A stretch of DNA of 50,281 nt. It comes from Methanoregulaceae archaeon UXB-2016 (GTDB lineage: Archaea > Halobacteriota > Methanomicrobia > Methanomicrobiales > Methanospirillaceae). This document shows, one piece after another, positions 7,803 through 16,750 of this stretch (the first letter of the stretch is position 1; every line of letters begins with the position of its first letter). The notes beneath the pieces are model-generated. The model worked only from the letters and a program-made list of their open reading frames with translations, was not told the origin of the DNA and made no database searches. The DNA lies in NCBI GenBank assembly GCA_004332335.1, contig SISS01000035.1, forward strand, positions 1 through 50,281. The letters are read 5' to 3'. The position numbers and the translations under genes are program-made.

Positions 7803-8240
7803 TCACTCGCCCCCGGGATAGCGCATGGCCACGTGGCCCGGGAGCGGGAGAAAGCCGGCCTTCTCGTAGAATGCGACTGAGTCCGGCTCGGCGATGACGC
7901 CGATCCAGAGGATGCCGGCTCCGCGGCACTGCTCGAGGAGCCGGTCGACGAGCCGGCGGCCGAGCCCCTGTCCCCGAAAGGCGGGGTCCACGACCACGTC
8001 CTGGATGTAGGCGTCCGAGGCCCCGTCCGAGATGCAGCGGCCCATCCCGACCGTCTCGCCGGTCGAGTCGTCGAGCGCGACCGCGAACGCGAACGAGCCG
8101 AGGATCATGGGCGGGATGTGGGCCGGGTCGTAGTGGTCGCGCCACCAGCCCCCGGACCGGTAGAGGCGGACGATCGCCTCGGCCGGGTGCTCCCGGACAA
8201 GCCGCACGGTCACGCCTCCTGCCGTCCTCATCGCACGCAT
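7803..8240 (-). CDS. GNAT family N-acetyltransferase
   Basis: This protein of 145 residues has the acetyl-CoA binding signature VVVDPAFRGQGLGRRLVDRL (GNAT motif A, R/Q-x-x-G-x-G/A) and a C-terminal FYEKAGFLPL segment, both typical of small acetyltransferases. The acceptor is unknown. Two Met codons are possible starts, 8240 (MRAMRT) and 8231; neither has a strong ribosome-binding site. A longer frame continues upstream to 8627 but overlaps the peptidyl-prolyl isomerase gene and has no protein-like features there. It sits between the isomerase and DUF2156 genes in an apparent operon. Confidence 0.85.
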   Translation of the reverse strand: MRAMRTAGGVTVRLVREHPAEAIVRLYRSGGWWRDHYDPAHIPPMILGSFAFAVALDDSTGETVGMGRCISDGASDAYIQDVVVDPAFRGQGLGRRLVDRLLEQCRGAGILWIGVIAEPDSVAFYEKAGFLPLPGHVAMRYPGGE

Positions 8241-8266
8241 TCCTGGCCGTCGAGCGCCGGGAAGGT

Positions 8267-8551
8267 TCAGTCCTTCTGGTCGTTGATCCGGATCAGGTGG
8301 TACCCGAACTGGGTCTTGACAGGGCCGACCACGTCGCCCTTCTTGCCCTCGAACGCGGCCTTCTCGAACTCGGGGACCATCTGGCCCTTGCGGAACCAGC
8401 CGAGGTCGCCGCAGCTCCGGCCGGAGGGGCAGTTCGAGTGCTTCTTCGCGATCTCGCCGAAGTCCTCTCCGCCTGCGATCCGCTGCTTGAGGGCCTCTGC
8501 CTCCTGCTCTGTCTTGACCAGGATGTGCGAGGCCGATACCTGCCGTGGCAT
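8267..8551 (-). CDS. Parvulin-type peptidyl-prolyl cis-trans isomerase
   Basis: The 94-residue protein is a single parvulin (rotamase) domain: VSASHILVKTEQEAEALKQR at the start, then SNCPSGRSCGDLGWFRKGQM, VPEFEKAAFEGKKGD and a final FGYHLIRI. Parvulins speed cis-trans isomerisation of X-Pro bonds during folding. Without a signal peptide or membrane anchor it acts in the cytoplasm, as for other small archaeal PpiC-like proteins. It is the first gene of a probable three-gene minus-strand operon (isomerase, GNAT, DUF2156) and is divergent from the AEC transporter. Confidence 0.94.
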   Translation of the reverse strand: MPRQVSASHILVKTEQEAEALKQRIAGGEDFGEIAKKHSNCPSGRSCGDLGWFRKGQMVPEFEKAAFEGKKGDVVGPVKTQFGYHLIRINDQKD

Positions 8552-8573
8552 ACCATCTTACGGGGCGGGATCG

Positions 8574-8582
8574 TATAAAAAA
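8574..8582 (+). promoter_or_regulatory. TATA box for the AEC transporter
   Basis: TATAAAAAA lies about 45 bases before the ATG at 8626, in the 74-base gap between the divergent isomerase and transporter genes. The spacing would leave a short untranslated leader carrying GGAGCTGGG before the start. Confidence 0.6.
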
Positions 8583-8625
8583 GGCGCGAGGCCTGCCCCG
8601 CCTGCTGAACAGGAGCTGGGATACC

Positions 8626-9549
8626 ATGGAATTCGGAACGCTCTTCTACCAGGTGCTGACGCTCTTCGTCCTGATCCTGGTCGGCTGGACCGTGCGCCGG
8701 CTCGGGATCTTCTCGGACGAGGTGACGGCCGGCGTCTCGCGGTTCCTCGTGAACGTGGCCCTCCCGGCGCTCGTCATCGACTCGATGCAGCTCCCGTTCG
8801 ACCCGGCCCTCGCTCGCGAGGGGGGCGCGATCGCCCTGATCGGCGGCGTCTACTTCATCGCGGCGATCGCGTTCGCACTCGTCTTTCCCCGGCTGATCCG
8901 CGCCAGGGCCGACGAGCGGGCGATCTTCTCGTTCCTGATCATCTTCGCCAACACCGGGTTCATGGGCTACCCGGTCGTGAACGCGATCTGGGGCGAGCAG
9001 GCGGTCTTTCTCGCTGCGATCTACAACCTGCTCTTCTCGCTCCTCCTCTTCACGGTCGGCGTCCTGATCATGAGCGGCTCGGGGTCCGGATGGCGGGGGA
9101 TCAGCCCCCGCGTCCTCCTCTCCCCCGGGATCGTCTCGGTCGGGATCGGCCTTTCGCTCTTCTTCCTCTCGGTCGACCTGCCCGAGGTGATCGGCGGGCC
9201 GGTCACCATGCTCGGCGGCCTCACCACGCCCCTCTCGATGATCGTGATCGGCGCCCTCCTCGCCCGGCTCGAGATCAGGGCGATCTTCGGCAACCTCAGG
9301 GTCTATCTCTATGCCGGGGTCCGCCTCCTGCTCCTTCCCCTGGCCACCCTCGCCGTCCTCCGGCCGTTCGTCGACGACCCGCTCATCCTCGGCGTGATCG
9401 TGATCATGGCCGCCATGCCGGGCGCGACCAACGCCGCCCTCTTTGCCGAGGAGTACGGCGTGAACCCCGAGCTGGCCTCGCAGTCGGTCTTCATCACCAC
9501 CCTCTTCTGCATCGCGACGATCCCGTTGATCGCGGCCCTGGTCGCCTGA
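8626..9549 (+). CDS. AEC family transporter (auxin efflux carrier type)
   Basis: This 307-residue protein has about ten hydrophobic segments and the AEC layout: two five-helix halves, with SRFLVNVALPALVIDSM in the first half, FANTGFMGYPVVNAIWGEQA (the conserved NTGFMGYP motif) in the middle, and AAMPGATNAALFAEEYG in the second half. Family members export organic anions such as malate, malonate or amino-acid derivatives; the substrate here cannot be inferred. ATG 8626 follows a GGAGCTGGG ribosome-binding site; the open frame extends upstream but without signal. Confidence 0.88.
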   Translation: MEFGTLFYQVLTLFVLILVGWTVRRLGIFSDEVTAGVSRFLVNVALPALVIDSMQLPFDPALAREGGAIALIGGVYFIAAIAFALVFPRLIRARADERAIFSFLIIFANTGFMGYPVVNAIWGEQAVFLAAIYNLLFSLLLFTVGVLIMSGSGSGWRGISPRVLLSPGIVSVGIGLSLFFLSVDLPEVIGGPVTMLGGLTTPLSMIVIGALLARLEIRAIFGNLRVYLYAGVRLLLLPLATLAVLRPFVDDPLILGVIVIMAAMPGATNAALFAEEYGVNPELASQSVFITTLFCIATIPLIAALVA

Positions 9550-9696
9550 CGCCGTCGGAGAGGCGCGAGCTCCCGCGCGAGGAGCCGCCGTATCCCGCCG
9601 GGAGGGGCCGGCACGATCCGGACGACGGCGCTGACACCGTAAAAAGAGGTGAAGCGGCGGGATCACACCTCGATGACGCGAGAACGCTTCAATACG

Positions 9697-9706
9697 TATT
9701 AATATT
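9697..9706 (+). promoter_or_regulatory. Likely TATA element for the META lipoprotein
   Basis: TATTAATATT lies in an AT-rich patch about 20-30 bases before the ATG at 9726, which would give a nearly leaderless transcript. Confidence 0.45.
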
Positions 9707-9725
9707 GAGATATCTGAAAATATGT

Positions 9726-10676
9726 ATGCACCGTACTTCCTATAGTGTTGCTCTCGTCGGGCTCATCGCTGTGGCGATGCTGCTCTGCGCCGGCTGCACG
9801 TCGACCCCGTCGGGCAACAACACGACCCCGACCGGAACGGCGGCCATGACCGGCACGCCCGTAGAAACCGCTGGAACCACCATCCTTCCGACGTCCACCC
9901 CCGATGCGAACGTCACGGCGACGGTTGCGCCGAACCAGACGACCACGCCCAACGCGACCCCCGCGTTCGTGGGGACGACCTGGGAGTGGACCGCCATCGA
10001 GGCGATGGACGGCATGAACCAGACCGTGGTCAAGGACTCGGCCGAGCACACGATCATCTTCAACAAGGACGGATCGTACGGCATCAAGGCCGACTGCAAC
10101 ATCGGCGGCGGGAACTACACCGTCAACGGCAGCGCGCTCAAACTCACGTCCCCCGTCACCACGCTCATCTTCTGCGGGAACGAGTCGCACGAGCAGCTCT
10201 ACCTCGCCTCGCTCCAGAACGTCACCGCCTACACCGTGACCCCCGCCGGCAAGCTCCAGCTCTCGCTCGGCGAGACCGGCAACCGGATGGTCTTCGCGGC
10301 GAACACCACGAAGCTGACCCCGACCGTGAACGCGTCCTTCGTCAACAAGACCTGGCGCTGGACCGGCCTGACCCAGACCATGCCCGCGAACGACGTCCGG
10401 GTCTCGAACCCGAACCAGTACACGCTCAACTTCGCCGCCAACGGCACCTATGCGATCAAGGCCGACTGCAACAGCGGGAGCGGTAACTACACCCTCAACA
10501 AGACGGTGCTGAAGATCTCGGCCCCGACCCTGACCAAGGCCTACTGTGGCGACAGCTCGTCCGACAAGACCTTCCTCGAGGGGCTTACCCGGGTCAAGTC
10601 GTTCCAGATGGACTCGACCGGCGGTCTCGTTCTCACGATGGAGAACCCGACCAACCGCATGAGCTTCAAGCTCTGA
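9726..10676 (+). CDS. Lipoprotein with two META domains
   Basis: This 316-residue protein starts with a signal peptide and lipobox (VAMLLCAGC), so it is probably lipid-anchored on the outer face of the membrane. A Thr/Pro/Asn-rich stalk (about 26-75) suggests glycosylation. Two META/HslJ-like repeats follow, about 78-195 and 200-316: each begins with a WEW/WRW element (TTWEWTAIE, KTWRWTGL), contains YGIKADCN or YAIKADCN, and ends with a Gly/Asn-rich strand and RMVF or RMSF. The two copies are clearly internal duplicates, and each keeps a pair of cysteines (ADCN and FCGN or YCGD) that could form a disulfide. META proteins are heat-shock or surface-associated in bacteria; the archaeal role is unknown. 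Confidence 0.85.
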   Translation: MHRTSYSVALVGLIAVAMLLCAGCTSTPSGNNTTPTGTAAMTGTPVETAGTTILPTSTPDANVTATVAPNQTTTPNATPAFVGTTWEWTAIEAMDGMNQTVVKDSAEHTIIFNKDGSYGIKADCNIGGGNYTVNGSALKLTSPVTTLIFCGNESHEQLYLASLQNVTAYTVTPAGKLQLSLGETGNRMVFAANTTKLTPTVNASFVNKTWRWTGLTQTMPANDVRVSNPNQYTLNFAANGTYAIKADCNSGSGNYTLNKTVLKISAPTLTKAYCGDSSSDKTFLEGLTRVKSFQMDSTGGLVLTMENPTNRMSFKL

Positions 10677-10956
10677 AGCCTTCGAATCACCCCACCATCC
10701 TTTTTTTCACAGCCCGGGGCCGTGCAGTGGTCCCTGCTGCTCGAGGCGAGCATATCGGAGCAATCTTCCCTGATCGAGCGCCCGGAGCACTCGAAACAAG
10801 CCGGCAGAGCACCCATGCCCGGAGGGCCGACCGCGGTCCGATGACGACGCCGTCCACCTCCGCTGCGACCGGCAGGACGGCCCTGGCTCCACGATACCTG
10901 GAGAGTGCAGGCGGGGGTATCGCCGCGAAAAAATGGGATGGGGCCGGGAGCCCCGT
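10677..10956. other. Intergenic region with T-run
   Basis: The 280 bases between the META lipoprotein and the convergent mcm gene contain CCATCCTTTTTTTCAC at about 10693-10708, a likely transcription stop for the lipoprotein. No convincing reading frame is present. Confidence 0.6.
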
Positions 10957-13900
10957 CTAGATCAGCTTGATCACGCCGTTCTTCGGCTCCATCGCCTCGC
11001 CCGAACGGAGGAAGCTGTCGATCTGTTTCCGGATCTCGTCGCGCCCGAAGCCCTGCTGGGTGAGGAGGTCGATGATCTGGGTGATCTGCGCCCGGCCCGA
11101 GACGTCGGCGTTCTCGCGGATCGCCTCCTTGATCGCCCGGATCAGGTCGCGCTTCCCCTTCGAGATCCCGGTCACGACCTTGTCGATGTCGAAGGTCCCG
11201 GTCTTGGGGTCGTAGGCAACCTGCCGGAGGCAGATGTCGACGATCCGGACCACGCGCTCGGCGTCGGAGGTCTCGATCCGGCGTGCGAGCCGGATCCGGG
11301 CCGAGGCCTCGGCCAGCCGGACGAGCGCCTCGAGCTGCCGGGCTGTGACCGGCACGGGCTTGTTCACGTCCGCCAGATCGCGGAGCTTCATGTAGTAGCC
11401 GACGAGCACCGCCTTTGCCTCGGGGGAGAGGATCGGGAAGCAGCTCCTTTTCGCGTACGCCACGTACTTCCTGAGCAGGGTCGGGTCGATCTCGGGTGTG
11501 ACCGGCGCGAGCTCGCGCTTGATGTACTCGTCGTCGACCCCGTCGATCGGGTCGTGGGCGTGCTGGGCGATCAGCTCGCCGACGCTGTGCGACTTGAGGA
11601 TATGCTCAGCGATCGCCTCGTCCCGCTTGTGGTCGGGCTTGTCGGTCAGGATGAAGATCAGGTCGAACCGCGAGAGGAGCGAGGGCGGCATATTGATCTG
11701 CTCGCCGATGTCCGCGTACTCGTCGAAGCGGCCGAGCTTCGGGTTCGCGGCCCCGAGCAGGGCGCACCGCGACTTCAGGGTCGCCGTGATGCCGGCCTTG
11801 GCCACCGAGATCGAGTTGCCGCACCAGCACGGGATGCCGTTCCGCCGGACGTAGACGACGTGGTTCGGCACCTCGACGCAGTAGACTCGACCCCGGTACG
11901 GCCGCCGCTCGATCTGCCCCTGGCCGTTCGCGTTCACGTTCGGCTCGTTCTGGCCGTCGCGGATGAACGTGATCTGCCAGATGTCGTGGTTCACCGTGGT
12001 GGTCCCGCCGCGTGGGGTGGTCGTCGCGGCTCCCGCCTCCTTCACGCGGCAACGGTTCCCGGACCAGCCGGCCTTGACGAGCAGCTCGGTCACGTCGTCG
12101 GCAAGGCGCCTGGACGACGAGATGCAGACGGTCGTGCCCGTGACGGGGTCGACGTGCCCGTCGCCGAGGACGAGTGCGTCGAGGAGGACCCGGATCTGGT
12201 CGGGTGCGAGCCCCTTCGCGTATGCGGGCACGTGCTTCTCATGGCACTTCCCCAACGGTGCGAGGTGGGACGCGAGCTGCTTCGCGCTGATCGCAAAGGT
12301 GTGGCCGTCGTACGAGAATCGGAAGGGCAGACGCTCGAGGCAGGCCCGGATCGTATCCGCCTTCTCGCCGGGTTTCTGCGTGATGCAGACCCGGTACGGG
12401 ACGCCGGTCTCGGGGTGATGCGGGACCGAACCCTCGGAGAGGAAATAGCCGAGGAACTCGAGCCAGTCATCCATTCGAACCGTGACCGGTTCGGTCTCGG
12501 ACTCGGCCCGGTGCTGGTTCGAGTACCTGGTCACGGACGGGATCTCATAGGCGGCAACGTGTTCGCCCGTCCAGACGGCGTTCTTCTTGAACCGCATCCG
12601 CTTGTGGGCCGGCAGCTCGTCCATGCGACGAAGGCCGAAGCCCTCCCACTCGTCGGCGCGGCGGTTCAGGTTGACATACACCGAATGGTTCGGCGTGACC
12701 GCGAGGTCGACCTGTCGCGATTTGACATAATAGAGGTCGCCGTCGTAGTCGTCTGCGAAGAACCGGGTCGGCGCCGCGTACTCGAGGGCGCCCCCTGACG
12801 AGAGTGTCGCGACACCGTCGCCGGGCTCGACCTCCGCGAACGGCAGCCATCCGCGCTCGGTGAGGATCTCGGTCTCCTCGTCGTAGCACTGCTGTTCCAT
12901 CGCCTCGTGGAGGGCCGACCGGTCCTCCTTCTGCATCTTGTCCATCTCGTCGACCGCGGCGATCCCCATGTCGGCGAGGACGAGCGCGCCGGCCTCGAGG
13001 GTCCAGCGGCCGTCGCCGAACTCGTCCTTGACCGCGGTCGCAGTCAGGCCGGCCGAGGTCGAGGACTGGCCCGAGGTGTAGATCCCGCGCGGGGAGAGCT
13101 TGACCACGTACCGGAGGAGCTGGGACTTCGCAATCCCCGGGTCGCCGATCAGGAGGCAGTGGATATCGCCGCGCAGGTGCGAGCCGTCGGGCATCGTCTT
13201 GGTGATCCCGCCGAAGAGCTGGAGCGCGATCGCCTCCTTGACGTCCGCGTTCCCGTAGATCGTCGGGGCGATCGAGTGCGTGATCTTGTGGTACACCTCG
13301 GGATCTCTCGAGAGCCGCATGATCTCGGCCTCGTCCCCGTCGTCGATCGAGACCTCCTCGAACTCCTTCTCGGCGACCTCGATCGAGTTCGCCTGCAGAT
13401 GGATGTCGAAGAAGGTCGACTTGTTGCCGTGGGTGACCCGCTGCTGCGAGCGGAGGATCCCGTTGATCACGACCCGGTCTCCGGGCGCGACCGTGCCGGC
13501 GATGTCGTCGGTCACGTCCACGTCGATGGTCTGCGGCTGCTCGCCCCCGCGCAGGCCCTCGGGCGACTCCTGGATCCGGAGCTTCTGGGCGTCGACGAAG
13601 CTCGAGCGCTTGGGCACGAGGGTCAGCTTGCGGTAGCTGCAGCCCTCGGTCGCGCACCCCTCGGGCTCGACGAACTGGCCGAAGTCCTGGGACTTCCGCG
13701 TCAGGTGGCCGCCGGGGCAGCGGAAGACCGCCTCGACGATCCGGGGCCGGACCTCGGTCGTCTTCCGGAGGATCCCCTCGACCGAGACGAACCGGTTGAT
13801 GTGGTCCGACCGGATCTCGCGGGCCTGGACCCGCTGGGGCAGGTTCGTGAACCGGATGTTCACCTCGGGCTCCTTCGCGCCCTTGCCCCGGGCGAGCTGC

Positions 13901-14139
13901 TGGGCCCGGACCGCGTCGCGGACGTCGGCCAGGACCTTGCCCGGGTTCTCGAGGAGCTCCTCGGCCATCCGGACCCCGACCTTGCCGAATGCGTAGACAT
14001 CGCGAAAGTCGATGTAGAGCGACCGCTTCTTGGGGTACTGCCGGAGCAGGTCGCCGAGCTGGTTCTTGTACTTGTTCTTGAGGAAGCGGGACCAGTCTCC
14101 TACCCGGTTCGTCGTCTCGGTCTCCTCGGTCGTCGTCAT
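10957..14139 (-). CDS. mcm: MCM replicative helicase precursor with intein
   Basis: This 1060-residue precursor contains the archaeal minichromosome maintenance helicase. The N-terminal OB region carries a C4-type zinc site (CPGGH and EGCATEGCSYRK). The AAA+ core has Walker A GDPGIAKSQ (332-340), Walker B VLADMGIAAVDEMD (387-400) and the arginine-finger SRFD. The C-terminus is a winged helix (QITQIIDLLTQQGFGRDEIR). An intein of 358 residues (418-775) splits the core between EAMEQQ and SISVAKAG; the mature protein would be about 702 residues. MCM unwinds DNA at replication forks. The gene follows rfcS by 9 bases on the same strand, so replication genes are cotranscribed. Confidence 0.96.
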   Translation of the reverse strand: MTTTEETETTNRVGDWSRFLKNKYKNQLGDLLRQYPKKRSLYIDFRDVYAFGKVGVRMAEELLENPGKVLADVRDAVRAQQLARGKGAKEPEVNIRFTNLPQRVQAREIRSDHINRFVSVEGILRKTTEVRPRIVEAVFRCPGGHLTRKSQDFGQFVEPEGCATEGCSYRKLTLVPKRSSFVDAQKLRIQESPEGLRGGEQPQTIDVDVTDDIAGTVAPGDRVVINGILRSQQRVTHGNKSTFFDIHLQANSIEVAEKEFEEVSIDDGDEAEIMRLSRDPEVYHKITHSIAPTIYGNADVKEAIALQLFGGITKTMPDGSHLRGDIHCLLIGDPGIAKSQLLRYVVKLSPRGIYTSGQSSTSAGLTATAVKDEFGDGRWTLEAGALVLADMGIAAVDEMDKMQKEDRSALHEAMEQQCYDEETEILTERGWLPFAEVEPGDGVATLSSGGALEYAAPTRFFADDYDGDLYYVKSRQVDLAVTPNHSVYVNLNRRADEWEGFGLRRMDELPAHKRMRFKKNAVWTGEHVAAYEIPSVTRYSNQHRAESETEPVTVRMDDWLEFLGYFLSEGSVPHHPETGVPYRVCITQKPGEKADTIRACLERLPFRFSYDGHTFAISAKQLASHLAPLGKCHEKHVPAYAKGLAPDQIRVLLDALVLGDGHVDPVTGTTVCISSSRRLADDVTELLVKAGWSGNRCRVKEAGAATTTPRGGTTTVNHDIWQITFIRDGQNEPNVNANGQGQIERRPYRGRVYCVEVPNHVVYVRRNGIPCWCGNSISVAKAGITATLKSRCALLGAANPKLGRFDEYADIGEQINMPPSLLSRFDLIFILTDKPDHKRDEAIAEHILKSHSVGELIAQHAHDPIDGVDDEYIKRELAPVTPEIDPTLLRKYVAYAKRSCFPILSPEAKAVLVGYYMKLRDLADVNKPVPVTARQLEALVRLAEASARIRLARRIETSDAERVVRIVDICLRQVAYDPKTGTFDIDKVVTGISKGKRDLIRAIKEAIRENADVSGRAQITQIIDLLTQQGFGRDEIRKQIDSFLRSGEAMEPKNGVIKLI
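11815..12888 (-). mobile_element. Intein with LAGLIDADG homing endonuclease inside MCM
   Basis: The insert starts with Cys (CYDEETEILTERGW, splicing block A) and has block B TPNHSVYV. The endonuclease domain carries two LAGLIDADG helices (LEFLGYFLSEGS and LLDALVLGDGHVD), and a late block F is present (VYCVEVPNHVVYV). Splicing would join Gln417 to Ser776. The C-terminus reads CWCGN followed by Ser, so the usual penultimate His is Gly. The insertion lies between the Walker B region and the sensor 1 side of the ATPase core, a conserved region typical of intein sites. Both helices keep an acidic residue, so the endonuclease could be active. Confidence 0.93.
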
Positions 14140-14148
14140 TGCGTCTCC

Positions 14149-15117
14149 CTATGTATGCCGGCCGGCCGAGAGGACGCACCGGGCGAGAAGCGCCTCCATC
14201 TGGAGCTCGGGGTTCCCGCCCTCGGAGAGCCGGAAGTCGGCCTCGCCCAGGTGGTCGATCATCTCGACCTTGAGGGCCCGGTGCATCGGCTGCTTGATCA
14301 GGGCCCGGTAGCACTGCCCGAGGAGCTCGCTCGGCGCAATCCCGCGGTCGTGCATGAGTTCGCGGAGCAGCCCCTCGGCCGCCTCGAAGTCCTGGCCGAC
14401 CACGAGGCAGAGGAGCTCCCTGATCTCGTCGGGGCGCGCGGTGGCCGTGGTCGCGTAGACCATGCTCTCGTCGATCGCCGCCGAGGACATGGCCGCGCCC
14501 TGGAGGGCGTTGATCGCGCGGCGCATGTCGCCCTGGGCCACGTACGCGATCGCCTGGATCGCCGCGTCGGTCACGGTCAGGCCCTCGCAGGCGGCGATGC
14601 GCCGGATCTCGATCGCGATCGCCTCGGCTCCAAGGGGCCGGAAGCGGTAGATCGCACAGCGGCTCTGGATCGGGTCGATGATCTTCGAGGAGTAGTTGCA
14701 CGAGAGGACGAACCGGCAGGAGCGGGCATAGGTCTCCATGGTCCGCCGGAGCGCGGCCTGCGCGTCGGGCGTCAGGGCGTCGGCCTCGTCGAGGAAGAGG
14801 ACCTTGAAGTCGGCCCCGCCGAGCGGGCTGGTCCGCGCGAACTCCTTGATCTGGTTCCGGACCACGTCGATGCCCCGCTCGTCCGAGGCGTTCAGCTCGC
14901 GGAAGTTCATCTGCCAGGTCTCCCCGAAGAACTCGCGCGCCAGTGCGACGGCCGCCGTGGTCTTGCCCACGCCGGCCGTGCCCGTGAAGAGGAGGTGCGG
15001 CAGGCTCCCGCTCCGGACGTAACTCTGGAGCCGCTCGACGATCTCGTCCTGGCCGACGATCTCGGCGAGGCAGGCAGGCCGGTACCGCTCAATCCAGATG
15101 GTGTGATCGGTCTCCAT
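14149..15117 (-). CDS. rfcS: Replication factor C small subunit
   Basis: This 322-residue clamp-loader ATPase has IWIERYRP at the start, Walker [10 protein letters not shown], Walker [11 protein letters not shown] and the arginine-finger motif [16 protein letters not shown] (SRC). RFC small subunits form a pentamer with the large subunit that loads PCNA onto primed DNA. There is no intein, although RfcS carries one in several archaea. ATG 15117 gives [15 protein letters not shown], a standard N-terminus. The gene is first of an rfcS-mcm operon, divergent from the RPA-associated operon. Confidence 0.96.
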   Translation of the reverse strand: METDHTIWIERYRPACLAEIVGQDEIVERLQSYVRSGSLPHLLFTGTAGVGKTTAAVALAREFFGETWQMNFRELNASDERGIDVVRNQIKEFARTSPLGGADFKVLFLDEADALTPDAQAALRRTMETYARSCRFVLSCNYSSKIIDPIQSRCAIYRFRPLGAEAIAIEIRRIAACEGLTVTDAAIQAIAYVAQGDMRRAINALQGAAMSSAAIDESMVYATTATARPDEIRELLCLVVGQDFEAAEGLLRELMHDRGIAPSELLGQCYRALIKQPMHRALKVEMIDHLGEADFRLSEGGNPELQMEALLARCVLSAGRHT

Positions 15118-15210
15118 GCTTGGGTACCTGTGCGTTCGCCGAGGGAATGAATCGTTGGATCTTGCTCCGGGTTGGCCGCCATCAGCGGGTTAAACTCCTC
15201 TCAACACCAA

Positions 15211-15220
15211 CATATTTATG
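15211..15220 (+). promoter_or_regulatory. TATA element between rfcS and the RPA-associated operon
   Basis: CATATTTATG is a near-symmetric AT-rich element in otherwise GC-rich sequence, about 30 bases upstream of the ATG at 15246 and followed by a ribosome-binding site GGAGG at 15239-15243. Read on the other strand it is also TATA-like (CATAAATATG), about 95 bases before rfcS. Confidence 0.6.
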
Positions 15221-15245
15221 AATACGAAAGGGGGATTCGGAGGGC

Positions 15246-16001
15246 ATGGAGGCGGCGGCACGGGTCTTTGCAGGCGAGCTCGGAAAGGCGACGAGGGGCA
15301 TCCACCACCAGGGCGAGGACTGCCTGCTCACGCCGGCCGGCGCCTGCGTCCACCTCGTCTACCTCGTGGGGGCCCTGACCGCGCAGAGCGGGGACGCCCG
15401 AACGGCCGTGACGGCCCGGATCGCCGACCCGACGGGCGTCTTCCTCGTACGCGCCACCGCGCGCGAGCCCGAGATGCTCGCGGCCCTTGCCGCGATCGCG
15501 CCGCCGGCCTTCGTGGCCGTGCTCGGGTACGCCGAGGGAGCGCGGCAGGGGCCGACGGTCCGCCCGATCTCGGTCGCCCGGGTCGACCGGGGTGCCCGGG
15601 ACCGGTGGCTGGTCCGGACCGCGGACCGGACCGCAGCGCGGCTCGAGGCGGTCCGGGCGCGCCTCCGGGGAGAGGGCGACGACCCGCTCGCTGACGAGGC
15701 GATCGCGGTCTACGCCGTGACGCCGGCCATGGTCGAGGAGCTCAGGGCGATGGCCGCCCATGCGCTCGAGGTCCTGCCGGCGGCCGACGTGGCCGCGGTC
15801 CGGGCCTCCGACGTCGACCTCACCTCCGTGCTGATCGCGCGGGTCGAGGAGGGCGGGCGCGAGGGGGTCCCGATGGAAGACCTGGTCGTGCTCGGCGCCA
15901 GGGAGGGCTGCTCGAAGGTCGAGGTCGAGGAGGCCCTCGCCGGGCTCCTCGAGGAGGGGGACTGCTACATGCCCCGGCGCGGGCTGATCCGGATCGCATG
16001 A
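15246..16001 (+). CDS. RPA-associated protein (COG3390-like)
   Basis: This 251-residue acidic protein probably starts with an OB-like domain (residues ~15-130, with the CVHLVYLVGALT and ARTAVTARIADPTG segments) and ends with a helical region that looks like a winged helix (EGVPMEDLVVLGAREG, VEEALAGLLEEGDCYMP). Its neighbours support the call: in haloarchaea an RPA-associated protein gene (rpap) precedes a calcineurin-like phosphoesterase gene in an rpa operon, and here the same order is followed by an Lhr helicase. The RPA gene itself is not next door. The role is likely in single-stranded DNA handling with RPA. It overlaps the phosphoesterase gene by 4 bases. The family assignment rests on length, composition and context more than on a catalytic motif. 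Confidence 0.65.
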   Translation: MEAAARVFAGELGKATRGIHHQGEDCLLTPAGACVHLVYLVGALTAQSGDARTAVTARIADPTGVFLVRATAREPEMLAALAAIAPPAFVAVLGYAEGARQGPTVRPISVARVDRGARDRWLVRTADRTAARLEAVRARLRGEGDDPLADEAIAVYAVTPAMVEELRAMAAHALEVLPAADVAAVRASDVDLTSVLIARVEEGGREGVPMEDLVVLGAREGCSKVEVEEALAGLLEEGDCYMPRRGLIRIA

Positions 16002-16750
16002 GGATCGAGTTCCTGGCCGAGGGGCCGGCTGCCCTGGTCGTGAATGCCGAGCGGACCCTCGTCATCGCCGACCTCCACTTCGGGATCGAGTCGGACCTCG
16101 CGCGCCACGGGTGGCACTTCTCGAGCCGGTCGGTCGAGCGGATGCAGCGCGTGACGGACCTCGTCGACCGGCTCCGGCCCGACCGGCTCCTCCTGCTCGG
16201 GGACGTTAAGCAGTCCGTGCCCTTCACGACGAGGCAGGAGTGGCGCGAACTCCCCGAGGTGCTCGCCGCGTTCCGTTCCCGCGTGCCGCTCCTGGTCGTC
16301 CCCGGCAACCACGACCCGGGGATCGAGCGCTTTCTCGAGCCGCACGAGCTCGCAGAGAAGACCGGGACCGTGGTCGACGGCGTCGGGTACCTGCACGGCC
16401 ACACCCTCCCCGCCTCCATCCTCGCCGGCCTGCTCGTGCTCGTCGGCCACCACCACCCGCTCGCCGCGATCCAGGACGAGGTCGGGTGCGCCCTTCGCGC
16501 GCCGGCCTACCTGATGGGTGAGCTCGACGGGGCCTGCCTCGGCCTTCCCCCCACCGAGCGACCGACGCGGGCCCTCTTCGTCCCGGCCTTCAACGAGCTC
16601 GCCGGGTACGACGTCCGGAAGATCGTGGCCGACCCCTTCAGCCCGGTCTCGCGCTGCCTCAAGAAGGAGACGGTCGAGGTTCTGCTCGCCGACGGCACCC
16701 TGCTCGGGCCGATCGAGGCCCTCGCCCCCCGCGACGAGGCGGCCGCATGA
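15998..16750 (+). CDS. Calcineurin-like metallophosphoesterase
   Basis: The 250-residue protein has the five metallophosphoesterase motifs in order: VIADLHFG, LLLLGDVKQS, VVPGNHDPG, and the histidine runs HGHTLP and VGHHHPL. It belongs to the group of small two-metal phosphoesterases linked to DNA repair operons in archaea. It overlaps the RPA-associated gene upstream by ATGA and the Lhr helicase downstream by ATGA, implying coupled translation of all three and a shared task in DNA repair or replication restart. The substrate is unknown. Confidence 0.9.
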   Translation: MRIEFLAEGPAALVVNAERTLVIADLHFGIESDLARHGWHFSSRSVERMQRVTDLVDRLRPDRLLLLGDVKQSVPFTTRQEWRELPEVLAAFRSRVPLLVVPGNHDPGIERFLEPHELAEKTGTVVDGVGYLHGHTLPASILAGLLVLVGHHHPLAAIQDEVGCALRAPAYLMGELDGACLGLPPTERPTRALFVPAFNELAGYDVRKIVADPFSPVSRCLKKETVEVLLADGTLLGPIEALAPRDEAAA

